Assembly: GCA_947652615.1 (NCBI GenBank)
Contig: CANTDX010000030.1
Span: 1-40,292, forward strand
From: an uncultured Dorea sp.
GTDB taxonomy: Bacteria; Bacillota; Clostridia; Lachnospirales; Lachnospiraceae
Length of the DNA stretch: 40,292 bases
Direction of reading: 5' to 3'
Part shown: positions 1 through 7,656 of the stretch, piece after piece
How positions within the stretch are numbered: position 1 is the first letter of the stretch
How the letters are laid out: each line of letters begins with the position of its first letter
Notes under the pieces: model-generated
The model's input: only the letters and a program-made list of their open reading frames with translations
Told to the model about the DNA's origin: nothing
Databases searched by the model: none
Program-made: the position numbers and the translations under genes

Positions 1-55
1 GTAGAGTACGACCTTGCCAAGGTCGGGGTCGCGGGTTCGAACCCCGTCTGTCGCT
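1..55 (+). tRNA. tRNA-Gly(GCC), 3' part
   Basis: The window opens inside a tRNA. An anticodon arm CGACC-TTGCCAA-GGTCG gives anticodon GCC (glycine). It is followed by a T arm with TTCGAAC and the acceptor strand CTGTCGC with discriminator T. No CCA is encoded. The 5' acceptor strand and part of the D arm lie outside the window. Confidence 0.9.
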
Positions 56-60
56 TAAGA

Positions 61-98
61 ATAAGTTTTCAATCTGATGATTGGAAACTTATTTTTTT
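61..98 (+). terminator. Intrinsic terminator after tRNA-Gly
   Basis: A 14-bp stem (ATAAGTTTTCAATC / GATTGGAAACTTAT, one G-T wobble) with loop TGAT runs straight into a seven-T tract. It sits 6 nt after the tRNA and should end that transcript before the dehydrogenase gene. Confidence 0.85.
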
Positions 99-186
99 CT
101 TGTTTTCTTTTTTGAAAAGTGCTATTCTTATCTTATGGTAATTTTTCACAGAGAACTTGGATATAGAATAGGAGGATAATGTTAAA

Positions 187-987
187 ATGGGATTTTTGAC
201 AGGAAAGACAGCGATTATCACAGGAGGCGGACGTTCTGTCTTAAGTGACGGCAGATGTGGGTCTATCGGGTACGGAATTGCGACCGCATATGCGAAGGAA
301 GGCGCGAACCTTGTGATCACGGGACGTAATGTGAAGAAGCTGGAGGATGCGAAGGAAGAGCTTGAGAGACTGTATGGGATCAAGGTATTGGCTGTGCAGG
401 CTGACGTATCCGCAGGAGCGGACAACGAGGCAGTGGTGAACAATGTTGTGAAGCAGGCGATGGATACGTTCGGCCGGATTGATGTATTGATCAACAACGC
501 ACAGGCTTCCGCTTCCGGTGTAACACTGGCAGATCACACGACGGAGCAGTTCGACCTGGCGCTTTACTCAGGATTGTATGCTACATTCTATTATATGAAG
601 GCATGTTATCCGCATCTTGTAGAGACGAAGGGTTCTGTGATCAATTTTGCCTCTGGGGCAGGACTTTTTGGTAACTTTGGACAGTGTGCTTATGCGGCAG
701 CCAAGGAAGGCGTTCGCGGACTGACGCGTGTAGCGGCAACCGAGTGGGGGAAGGACGGCGTGAATGTGAACATCATCTGTCCGCTTGCATGGACCGCGCA
801 GCTGGAGAATTTCGAGAAGGCTTATCCGGAAGCATTTAAGCAGAATGTGAAGATGCCGCCGGCAGGACATTACGGAGATGCTGAGACGGAGATCGGACGT
901 GTCTGCGTACAGCTTGCTTCACCGGATTTCAAGTATATGAACGGCGAGACGATTACTTTGGAAGGCGGTATGGGACAGAGACCTTAA
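187..987 (+). CDS. NADP-dependent 12-alpha-hydroxysteroid dehydrogenase-like SDR
   Basis: This is a 266-residue short-chain dehydrogenase/reductase, probably cytosolic. The likely reaction is reversible oxidation of the 12-alpha-hydroxyl of bile acids with NADP(H). The nucleotide-binding loop begins TGGG (residues 12-15) and reaches SIGYGIA (26-32) after an insertion of about ten residues. TGRN at 45-48, after strand 2, is typical of NADP preference. NNAQ is at 103-106. The catalytic Ser156, Tyr169 and Lys173 are in place, and the C-terminus GETITLEGGMGQRP matches what I remember of clostridial 12-alpha-HSDHs. The AGGAGG 11 nt upstream fixes the start. It is a single-gene unit with a terminator before it and a hairpin after it; no bai genes are nearby. 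The SDR call is certain. The bile-acid substrate rests on remembered similarity and could be another sterol or ketone. Confidence 0.75.
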   Translation: MGFLTGKTAIITGGGRSVLSDGRCGSIGYGIATAYAKEGANLVITGRNVKKLEDAKEELERLYGIKVLAVQADVSAGADNEAVVNNVVKQAMDTFGRIDVLINNAQASASGVTLADHTTEQFDLALYSGLYATFYYMKACYPHLVETKGSVINFASGAGLFGNFGQCAYAAAKEGVRGLTRVAATEWGKDGVNVNIICPLAWTAQLENFEKAYPEAFKQNVKMPPAGHYGDAETEIGRVCVQLASPDFKYMNGETITLEGGMGQRP

Positions 988-1028
988 GGAAGTTGGGATT
1001 GTCTGTGGAACAGATTTACAGACTTATT

Positions 1029-1062
1029 CAGGGGTATAGGGAAGATATTTCCTATACCCCTG
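1029..1062 (+). terminator. Hairpin after the dehydrogenase gene
   Basis: A 15-bp inverted repeat (outer arms CAGGGGTATAGG / CCTATACCCCTG) closes on a GATA tetraloop 41 nt after the stop codon. No T tract follows, so it may be a weak terminator or a 3' stabilising hairpin. Confidence 0.55.
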
Positions 1063-1146
1063 CATTACTGAAAGCCAGATTTTATCGGCCGTGAGTATCA
1101 TATATGAATGAGCGTATGCTAAAATATGATGAGACGAGAGAATATG

Positions 1147-2559
1147 ATGAGTGAGAGAATGGATGAGATAAATAAGACAGATTCGAAGAAGAGGTCAGAG
1201 AATCCTCTGGCGACCGAACGGATCGGGAAATTGATTGCAAAATTTGCGATACCTGCGGTCATCAGCATGTTAGTAAGTTCCCTGTATAATATCGTCGATC
1301 AGATCTTTATCGGGCAGGGAGTCGGGATGTTGGGGAATGCGGCCACCAATATCGCTTTCCCGGTGTCGATCATCTGTACGGCGACGGCGCTGATGCTGGG
1401 GATCGGGAGTGCGTCGAATTACAATCTGGAATCGGGAGCCGGTGAGAAGGAGAAGGCGAGCAGGATCGCGGGGACAGGACTGTCTATGCTTGTGATCTGC
1501 GGAATTGTGATCGCGGCTGTGGTGCTGTTGTTTTTGGATCCGTTGCTTGAGGTGTTTGGGGTGACCCCGGAGGTGCTTCCATACGCCCAGGACTACACGG
1601 GGATCACAGCATACGGGATTCCGTTTCTGATCCTGACCACAGGCGGGAATCATCTGATCCGGGCAGACCGAAGCCCCACCTATTCCATGGCGTGTATGCT
1701 GACGGGAGCGATCCTGAACACGATTCTGGATCCGCTGTTCATCTTCGGATTCCATCTCGGGATCAAGGGCGCGGCGTGGGCGACGGTGATCGGACAGGTG
1801 GTTTCGGGGATTCTGGTCGTCCTGTATTTCTCAAGATTCCGCAAGATGGAGTTATCCTGGGAAATGTTAAGGCCCAAGGGGTATCTCCTGAAGACAATCG
1901 CATCTCTGGGTATGGCATCCTGTATCAATCAGATAGCCATGGCGGCGGTGCAGATCACTATGAATAACACATTGAGGCATTATGGGGCGGCATCCGTGTA
2001 TGGAACGGATATCCCGCTTGCCTGTGTCGGGGTTATTTCCAAGGTGAATATGGTATTTATGGCGATCTGTATCGGGACCTCCCAGGGATGTCAGCCAATC
2101 TGGGGATTCAACTACGGCGCGGGCAGATATGCCAGGGTGAGAGAGACTTATGGCAAAGCATTTCGGATCTCGCTCGCTGTCGGAAGCGTGTTTTTCCTCT
2201 GTTTCCAGATCTTTCCAAGACAGTTGGTTGGGATCTTCGGGACGGGAAGCGAGGAATATTTTCATTTCGCAGAGAGGTATTTCCGTATCTTTATGCTGAT
2301 GACGTTCATTAACGGGATTCAGCCTATGTCTTCGGGATTCTTCACTTCGATCGGGAAGGCGAAGCTGGGTATCGTGGTGTCGCTGACGAGACAGGTGATC
2401 TTCCTGCTTCCTTTGATCTTGATCTTCCCTGTGTTTATGGGGATCGACGGCGTGATGTATGCGGGACCGATCGCGGATGGGGCGGCTGCATTGGCGGCGA
2501 TCTGCTGTGCAGTAAGAGAGATTCAGAAGATGAGAAATATGGAGGCGGAAGCAATATGA
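1147..2559 (+). CDS. MATE family multidrug/metabolite exporter
   Basis: This is a polytopic inner-membrane antiporter of the MATE family, which exports cationic drugs or metabolites using a Na+ or H+ gradient. About 470 residues with the usual two-fold repeat of six membrane segments. The N-terminal signature is NPLATERIGKLIAKFAIPAV followed by the SLYNIVDQIFIGQ segment, and the second half carries GTSQGCQPIWGFNYGAG, as in bacterial MATE proteins. The start is uncertain: in-frame ATGs occur at 1126, 1129, 1144, 1147 and 1159 with only weak GAGAG-like ribosome sites; 1147 gives a typical MSE start. The stop overlaps the next gene's start (ATGA), so exporter and MarR regulator are translationally coupled. 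The substrate cannot be read from sequence; the bile-acid dehydrogenase upstream is a neighbour but separated by a hairpin. Confidence 0.9.
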   Translation: MSERMDEINKTDSKKRSENPLATERIGKLIAKFAIPAVISMLVSSLYNIVDQIFIGQGVGMLGNAATNIAFPVSIICTATALMLGIGSASNYNLESGAGEKEKASRIAGTGLSMLVICGIVIAAVVLLFLDPLLEVFGVTPEVLPYAQDYTGITAYGIPFLILTTGGNHLIRADRSPTYSMACMLTGAILNTILDPLFIFGFHLGIKGAAWATVIGQVVSGILVVLYFSRFRKMELSWEMLRPKGYLLKTIASLGMASCINQIAMAAVQITMNNTLRHYGAASVYGTDIPLACVGVISKVNMVFMAICIGTSQGCQPIWGFNYGAGRYARVRETYGKAFRISLAVGSVFFLCFQIFPRQLVGIFGTGSEEYFHFAERYFRIFMLMTFINGIQPMSSGFFTSIGKAKLGIVVSLTRQVIFLLPLILIFPVFMGIDGVMYAGPIADGAAALAAICCAVREIQKMRNMEAEAI

Positions 2560-2987
2560 AGGAACGAATGCCCATAGGATTCATGTTCAAGCAGATCAAC
2601 ACGATCTATGAGAAGGATCTGAATCATCTGCTGAAATCGGTGGGAATCACATCCTCCCAATGTGCGGTGCTGGATTATCTGTTCCGCAGTGATGAAGAGG
2701 CGGTGAACCAGCGGGATATCGAGAAGGCATTGAGCCTCAGGAATCCGACGGTGACAGGGCTGATAAAGAGGCTGGAAGAGAAGGGTTATCTTCTGTCTGT
2801 GCCGAGCGACCGGGATAAGAGGTGTAAGAATATCTACCTGACGGAGAAAGCTTATGATATCCAGCGGAAGATGGAAGCAAACCGGAAGAAGATTGATAAG
2901 AAATTTACATTAGGGATGAATAAGAAGGAAAAGGCAGCGTTAGAGAGGATGCTGGAGAAAGTATTGTATAATATAGCCGAGCCGTAG
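2556..2987 (+). CDS. MarR family transcriptional regulator
   Basis: A 143-residue winged-helix repressor. The wHTH covers roughly residues 30-100: helix pair VNQRDIEKALSL, recognition helix NPTVTGLIKRLEEKG, and a wing with the family's SDRDKR signature. Flanking helices form the usual dimer. Its start overlaps the stop of the MATE gene by ATGA, so it almost certainly reports on a ligand of that exporter and feeds back on the shared promoter. Most MarR-exporter pairs place the regulator first; here it is second. No palindromic operator is obvious upstream of the MATE gene. The stop codon lies inside the terminator hairpin. Confidence 0.9.
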   Translation: MKERMPIGFMFKQINTIYEKDLNHLLKSVGITSSQCAVLDYLFRSDEEAVNQRDIEKALSLRNPTVTGLIKRLEEKGYLLSVPSDRDKRCKNIYLTEKAYDIQRKMEANRKKIDKKFTLGMNKKEKAALERMLEKVLYNIAEP

Positions 2988-3001
2988 AGGTTCGGTTTTT
3001 T
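2977..3001 (+). terminator. Terminator of the MATE-MarR operon
   Basis: CCGAGCC-GTAGA-GGTTCGG followed by six T. The TAG stop codon of the MarR gene sits in the loop, so the coding end and the terminator are overlapped. Confidence 0.8.
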
Positions 3002-3070
3002 GTGTGTATATAATTGTGTAATTGGGAAAATGCTATAATCAACAGCATCACAGATCAACAAGGAGGAGCT

Positions 3071-3670
3071 ATGCCTGTAGAAGTCATATCATTTCTGCTT
3101 TCCGGTGAAGATACGGGAAAGCGTCTGCAATTTCAGATCATACTTCAATGTGCGCCGCTTCTGAAGGGGATTAAGGCGGCCTGCATCATCAATATAGACA
3201 GGCAGCATTGCGGGGAGATAGAGGGTATTCTGGAAGGGACGGATATAGAATATAAGATCTTGATGGTGAAGGAAGAGAAATGTCTGGTAATCTTCTACCG
3301 CAGGCAGGAACTATCTATTTACCTTGAGAACAACGAGGTCAGAGAGTATCTGGAGCATTGCGGGTATGTCTGCCAGAATTTGGAGAAGGTCCTGTGGAGG
3401 CTTTCTGCAAGAGTCTGTCAGTATTGCTGCCGCGGTGCAGGGTTTCCGCATGAGATAGGAGCATTCCTGGAATATCCTGTTGATGATGTGAAAGCCTTCA
3501 TCGAACGGGAGGGGAGAGGGGAGCTGCTGAGCGGATACTGGAAGGTCTATCACAATCCGGGGAAGGCCCTGATGACCTTCCATGCCTATGATAAGGCAAG
3601 AACCAGCGCGGTCAACGAATTTCTTGCGGGCAGATCAATAAAGGAAATTGCTAGTACAGCATTGTACTAG
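3071..3670 (+). CDS. DUF3793 family protein
   Basis: A 199-residue soluble protein of unknown function that I assign to DUF3793, a small family found mainly in Clostridia. The ORF is open from 3014, but AAGGAGGAG lies just before the ATG at 3071 and the family-like start MPVEVISFLLSG begins there. The N-terminal half is an alpha/beta region with CAPLLKGIKAACIINI and a strand-rich EEKCLVIFYRR. The C-terminal half has the recurring FPHEIGAFLEYPVDDVKAFI segment followed by GYWKVYHNP. Cysteines are fairly frequent, but I see no clear metal motif. It is flanked by terminators on both sides, so it is probably transcribed alone. The end of the coding region forms a palindrome. Confidence 0.8.
   Translation: MPVEVISFLLSGEDTGKRLQFQIILQCAPLLKGIKAACIINIDRQHCGEIEGILEGTDIEYKILMVKEEKCLVIFYRRQELSIYLENNEVREYLEHCGYVCQNLEKVLWRLSARVCQYCCRGAGFPHEIGAFLEYPVDDVKAFIEREGRGELLSGYWKVYHNPGKALMTFHAYDKARTSAVNEFLAGRSIKEIASTALY
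3651..3670. repeat. Palindrome at the end of the DUF3793 gene
   Basis: CTAGTACA-GCAT-TGTACTAG is a perfect 8-bp inverted repeat whose last three bases are the stop codon. It lies 9 nt before the terminator hairpin. It may be an extra stabilising hairpin or a chance palindrome. Confidence 0.4.
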
Positions 3671-3678
3671 ACGCAGAT

Positions 3679-3703
3679 AAGAGGGAATCACCCTCTTTTT
3701 TTT
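3679..3703 (+). terminator. Terminator after the DUF3793 gene
   Basis: AAGAGGG-AATCA-CCCTCTT followed by an uninterrupted T run: a compact rho-independent terminator. Confidence 0.85.
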
Positions 3704-3764
3704 ATGGAGGAATCGTGCTACAATAAGGAAAGTTTGAAGGAGTTTGTGCAGAAAAGGAGATAAG

Positions 3765-4259
3765 ATGAAATTAATCGTTGCGGTGGACAGGAATTGGGCA
3801 ATCGGGAAGAATAACCGGTTGATGTGGAGTATTCCGGCAGATATGAAGTTCTTCCGGGAGACCACGAAGGGTAATGTTGTGATCATGGGCAGGAAGACAC
3901 TGGAGAGCTTCCCCCAGGGGCAGCCTCTCCCGGAGAGAGTCAATATCGTACTCACCAGGGATCCCGGCTACAGGGTAAAGGGTGCTGTGGTCGTCCACAG
4001 TGTGGAAGAAGCGGTGAAGGAAGCCGGGAAATGTACTCCAAAGGAACTCTTTGTGATCGGCGGCGAGAGTATCTACCGGCAGATGTTGCCGTTGTGTGAT
4101 ACGGCGTATGTCACGAAGATTGACCATGCCTTTGACGCGGATACGTATTTCCCGAACCTGGAAGAGGATGAAGAGTGGCGGATGACGAAGATCAGCGAGG
4201 AGCAGACATGCTTTGACCTGGAGTATTATTTTACCGTGTATGAGAGAGTAAGCAGATAG
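3765..4259 (+). CDS. folA: Dihydrofolate reductase
   Basis: This 164-residue enzyme reduces dihydrofolate to tetrahydrofolate with NADPH, supplying one-carbon carriers for thymidylate and purine synthesis; it is the trimethoprim target. Diagnostic segments: MKLIVAVDRNWAIGKNNRLMWSIPADMKFF with the active-site acid Asp26, VIMGRKTLESFP for NADPH and substrate, and LFVIGGESIYRQML. Length is normal. The ORF is open seven codons further up, but AAGGAG directly precedes the ATG at 3765. The usual partner thyA is absent here. A glycosyltransferase follows after 41 nt on the same strand and may be co-transcribed. Confidence 0.95.
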   Translation: MKLIVAVDRNWAIGKNNRLMWSIPADMKFFRETTKGNVVIMGRKTLESFPQGQPLPERVNIVLTRDPGYRVKGAVVVHSVEEAVKEAGKCTPKELFVIGGESIYRQMLPLCDTAYVTKIDHAFDADTYFPNLEEDEEWRMTKISEEQTCFDLEYYFTVYERVSR

Positions 4260-4300
4260 GGAGTTCGAATTGTCTTAGATAGAGTGAGGGAGGAGAGATC

Positions 4301-5500
4301 ATGAGAATATTGAGCATTACGGCGCAGAAGCCAGGCAGTACAGGGAGCGGAATCTATCTGACGGAATTAGTCAGGGAATATGCCCGCCAGGAGCATGCCC
4401 AGGCGGTCGTAGCGGGGATATACAGAGATGATCTGATAGAACTGCCGGACGGAGTAGGATTGTACCCGGTGTATTTTGAAAGTGAGAGGCTGCCCTTTCC
4501 AATCGTCGGAATGTCGGATGAGATGCCCTACAGGAGTACGCGCTATCGTGATATGACGGCGGATATGACGGCACAGTTTGAGGCCGCTTTCTTGGAGGTG
4601 ATCAGCCGGGCGGTGGAGGAGTTCGCTCCGGACTTGATCTTATGCCATCATCTCTATCTTCTGACGGCTGTTGTCAGAGAACATTTCCCAAGGCATCGGA
4701 TCTATGGTTTCTGCCATAATACGGATCTTCGCCAGATGGCCAAGACGGATCTCAAGCGGGAATATATTGCAGGGCAGATTCGGAAGCTTGACAGGATATT
4801 TGTGCCTCAGGAGGCACAGCGGGAAGGCGTGCTTGCAATCTATCAGGCAGATCAGGAGAAGATCGAGACGGTAGGGATGGGATACAACAGTAAGCTGTTC
4901 CATAGAACGGAAGGAAAGAAAGATGATGATATCACAAGGATCGTGTTCGCGGGGAAGATCGCGGAGAAGAAGGGTGTCATGAGCCTGATCCGAAGTCTCT
5001 TGGTCCTGTATGCAAGAGAGGATCATTGTAAGCGGGAGGAACTTCTTGTGCTGCTTGCGGGAAGCGCCGGGAATCAGGAGGAATACAGGGCCATCTTGGA
5101 TATGGCGAAGGAGTGTCCGTATGAGATCCGTTTCCTTGGAAGGCTTGCGCAGCCGGAGCTTGCCAAGGTGTACCAGAAGAGCGATATCTTCGTTCTGCCG
5201 TCGTTTTTTGACGGGCTGCCCCTCACGGTCATTGAAGCGCTGGCATGCGGGGACCGGGTTGTGATGTCGGATCTTCCGGGAATCAGGGAATGGATTGGGG
5301 AATACGCGCCGGGAGGAGACGTCAGATTCGTTGCGCTGCCGCGGATGCGCAATACAGACGAACCGGTGCCGGAATCACTGCCAGAGTTCGAGGAACGTCT
5401 GGCGGACGCTTTGTTAGCAAGTATCCGGACGAAGGAACGGAAGATTGCCGACGTCAGCAGGATATCCTGGGAGGGGATTGCGAAGAGAGTAATTGGTTAA
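4301..5500 (+). CDS. GT4-type glycosyltransferase
   Basis: This 399-residue GT-B fold retaining glycosyltransferase transfers a sugar from a nucleotide-sugar donor; acceptor unknown. The N-terminal domain starts MRILSITAQKPGSTGSGIYLTELV, with the GSGIYL turn typical of the acceptor-side Rossmann fold. The donor domain has FAGKIAEKKGV (216-226), LLAGSAG and the sugar-nucleotide site PSFFDGLPLTVIEALACG (300-317). That site is the E-x7-E motif with Asp304 in place of the usual first Glu. There are no membrane segments, so it probably acts at the cytoplasmic face. GGGAGGAGAG supports the start. It follows folA by 41 nt. No other polysaccharide genes are present, so it is not part of a visible capsule locus. 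Confidence 0.85.
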   Translation: MRILSITAQKPGSTGSGIYLTELVREYARQEHAQAVVAGIYRDDLIELPDGVGLYPVYFESERLPFPIVGMSDEMPYRSTRYRDMTADMTAQFEAAFLEVISRAVEEFAPDLILCHHLYLLTAVVREHFPRHRIYGFCHNTDLRQMAKTDLKREYIAGQIRKLDRIFVPQEAQREGVLAIYQADQEKIETVGMGYNSKLFHRTEGKKDDDITRIVFAGKIAEKKGVMSLIRSLLVLYAREDHCKREELLVLLAGSAGNQEEYRAILDMAKECPYEIRFLGRLAQPELAKVYQKSDIFVLPSFFDGLPLTVIEALACGDRVVMSDLPGIREWIGEYAPGGDVRFVALPRMRNTDEPVPESLPEFEERLADALLASIRTKERKIADVSRISWEGIAKRVIG

Positions 5501-5510
5501 AAATATCCGG

Positions 5511-5540
5511 TTGACAAGCACAGGGCTTCTCAACTATAAT
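5511..5540 (+). promoter_or_regulatory. Promoter of the ilvBNE T-box operon
   Basis: TTGACA (5511-5516) and TATAAT (5535-5540), 18 bp apart, both perfect sigma-A consensus. It begins 10 nt after the glycosyltransferase stop codon and drives the T-box leader. Confidence 0.85.
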
Positions 5541-5547
5541 AGTAATA

Positions 5548-5883
5548 ATTATTCAAGAAAGAAATAGTTATGCAAATGCTATGACAAGGAGGAGTACGCA
5601 GAGGCCCGAAGCCAAGAGAGAAGATGGCAGGTGTGAATCTTCATGACGGATCTGCGGAAGTAGCCTTTGAGCAGTGGATCGAAAGAGCGGACAGACGATT
5701 TGTCGGTAAGCTTCAGTAGACTTCAACGCAGTCCCGGCGTTAGAGGGGAGCGGTATCGGAGAAGAGAGTATGTGTACTGGATTTTCCCGTATTGGCAGAG
5801 TGTAGAGAGTTCATTCTCTGAAGTTAGGTGGTAACACGGATGTATATTCGCCCTAAGCAATAGAAGGCTTAGGGTGTTTTTTT
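5548..5883 (+). promoter_or_regulatory. T-box leader (probable valine specifier)
   Basis: A tRNA-sensing leader that allows read-through into ilvB when its cognate tRNA is uncharged. Stem I has AGTA (5593-5596) next to CGCAGA, which pairs with TCTGCG (5651-5656); then come GAA (5657-5659) and GTA (5660-5662) followed by GCCTTTGAG. That is the normal layout of a specifier loop, so the specifier is most likely GUA, valine. A distal hairpin GAAGAT/ATCTTC lies inside stem I. The T-box is TTAGGTGGTAACACGG (5824-5839) with TGGT to pair with an uncharged ACCA end. TTAGG can pair with CCTAA of the terminator to form the antiterminator. Leader identity is very secure; the specifier is read by eye and less so. 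Confidence 0.9.
5851..5883 (+). terminator. T-box attenuator terminator
   Basis: CCCTAAGC (5851-5858) pairs with GCTTAGGG (5867-5874), followed by TGTTTTTTT. Formation is exclusive with the antiterminator made by the T-box sequence. Confidence 0.9.
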
Positions 5884-5910
5884 AGCTAATCTAAAGCAGG
5901 AGGTATGTAT

Positions 5911-7632
5911 ATGAAGAAGATCAGCGGCAACAAGTTGTTGGTGAAGGCACTGAAGGAAGAAGGGGTAGATACACTGTTTGGGTATCCGGGCGCCTGCACG
6001 ATTGATATCAGTGATGAGCTGTATAAGCAGGATTATACGAAGGTGATCCTGCCAAGACAGGAGGTGGCGCTGGTGCATGAGGCGGACGCCTATGCCAGGT
6101 CCACAGGAAAGGTCGGCGTATGTCTGGTCACCAGCGGACCGGGGGCGACGAATCTGGTCACCGGTCTTGCGACGGCTTACTATGACAGTGTTCCGTTGGT
6201 ATGTTTTACCGGTCAGGTGGCAAGGCATCTGATCGGAAATGATGCATTCCAGGAGGTGGATATCGTTGGTATCACCAGGAGTATCACCAAGTATGGGGTG
6301 ACGGTGCGCAACAGAGAGGATCTGGGACGTATCGTGAAGGAGGCGTTCTATATTGCCAGATCGGGAAGACCGGGGCCGGTACTGATCGATCTCCCCAAGG
6401 ATGTGATGGGAGAGCTGGGAAACCCGGAATACCCGGCCGAGGTTAATATCCGCGGTTACCGTCCGAATACGCAGGTGCATATCGGGCAGCTTAAGAAGGC
6501 CATCAAGATGCTTGGCAAGGCGAAGCGGCCGCTGTTCCTTGCGGGAGGCGGGGTGAATATTGCCCGTGCCAACGCAGAGTTTACCAAGCTGGTGGAACGG
6601 ACCAATATCCCGGTGGTCACGACCGTCATGGGCCGGGGAGCGATCGCGACAGACCATCCGCTGTACGTGGGGAATCTGGGGATGCACGGAGCCTATGCGT
6701 GCAATATGGCTGTAGGAGAATGTGATCTCCTGTTCTCCATCGGAACCAGGTTCAACGACCGGATTACAGGGAAGCTCCACTCCTTCGCACCGCATGCCAA
6801 GATCGTTCATATTGATATTGATACGGCGGCGATCTCCAAGAATGTACAGGTGGATGTGCCGATCGTGGCAGATGCGAAGGAAGCCATCACCAGGATGTTG
6901 GAATATGTGACGGAGTGTGACACGAAGAAATGGCTTGACGAGGTGGGAGAGTGGCAATGTGAGCATCCGATGCAGATGAAGAAGAAGCCGATCATGACCC
7001 CGCAGGATATTATTGATACTATCAACCGTGTCTTTGAGGAAGCATTTATCATCTCGGATGTGGGGCAGCACCAGATGTTTACCGCACAGTTTATCGAGCT
7101 GAATGAGAAGAAGAGGCTTCTGATGTCCGGAGGGCTTGGAACCATGGGATATGGCCTGCCGGGCGCCATCGGGGCGAAGATCGGGAATCCGGACGTGCCG
7201 GTCATCTCTATTTCCGGCGACGGAGGAATGCAGATGAACAGCCAGGAATTGGCAACGGCTGTTTTGGAAGAGCTTCCCATTATCTGCTGCATTTTCAATA
7301 ATAATAATCTGGGGATGGTCCGTCAGTGGCAGAAGTTGTTCTATGGCAAGCGTTATTCCATGACGTGCCTGCGCTCGGGGGCGGCATGCAGAGGTAGATG
7401 CGGAGAGGTAGAATGCCCGACGTATACGCCGGATTTCATCAAGCTGGCGGAGAGCTACGGGGCGAAAGGACTGCGGGTGACGAAGACAGAAGAGATCGAA
7501 CCGGCATTTCGTGAAGCGATGAAGAGTACGAAGATCCCTACGGTCATAGAGTTCGAGATCGATCCGGAGGATCTGGTGTACCCGATGATCCAGCCTGGCG
7601 GGACGTTGGAAGATATGATATTGGATTGTTAG
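5911..7632 (+). CDS. ilvB: Acetolactate synthase, large (catalytic) subunit
   Basis: This 573-residue thiamine-diphosphate enzyme condenses two pyruvates to acetolactate, or pyruvate with 2-oxobutyrate: the first common step of valine, leucine and isoleucine synthesis. Catalytic Glu51 lies in LPRQEVALVHEADAYAR, the FAD-associated middle domain follows, and the ThDP/Mg site is GDGGMQMNSQELATA with NNNNLGMVRQWQ. ATG 5911 is chosen because AGGAGG ends 7 nt upstream; the in-frame ATG at 5905 is too close. An unusual feature is a cysteine-rich insert, Cys486-x6-Cys493-x3-Cys497-x4-Cys502, between YSMT and the YTPDFIKLAESYGA helix, where the E. coli-type enzyme has a short loop. Gene order ilvB-ilvN-ilvE and the T-box indicate control by branched-chain aminoacyl-tRNA supply. 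Confidence 0.95.
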   Translation: MKKISGNKLLVKALKEEGVDTLFGYPGACTIDISDELYKQDYTKVILPRQEVALVHEADAYARSTGKVGVCLVTSGPGATNLVTGLATAYYDSVPLVCFTGQVARHLIGNDAFQEVDIVGITRSITKYGVTVRNREDLGRIVKEAFYIARSGRPGPVLIDLPKDVMGELGNPEYPAEVNIRGYRPNTQVHIGQLKKAIKMLGKAKRPLFLAGGGVNIARANAEFTKLVERTNIPVVTTVMGRGAIATDHPLYVGNLGMHGAYACNMAVGECDLLFSIGTRFNDRITGKLHSFAPHAKIVHIDIDTAAISKNVQVDVPIVADAKEAITRMLEYVTECDTKKWLDEVGEWQCEHPMQMKKKPIMTPQDIIDTINRVFEEAFIISDVGQHQMFTAQFIELNEKKRLLMSGGLGTMGYGLPGAIGAKIGNPDVPVISISGDGGMQMNSQELATAVLEELPIICCIFNNNNLGMVRQWQKLFYGKRYSMTCLRSGAACRGRCGEVECPTYTPDFIKLAESYGAKGLRVTKTEEIEPAFREAMKSTKIPTVIEFEIDPEDLVYPMIQPGGTLEDMILDC

Positions 7633-7656
7633 TATAGAAAAGGAGAGGGAAGATAT

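Noticed and set aside
3014..3070. Upstream extension of the DUF3793 gene
   Set aside because: The frame is open, but the AAGGAGG lies inside it and the sequence before ATG 3071 does not look like the family.
5869..7071. 400-codon open frame on the minus strand across ilvB
   Set aside because: It is the antisense shadow of a gene with a clear family match, has no ribosome site, and its translation is rich in His, Arg and Ile with no recognisable domain.
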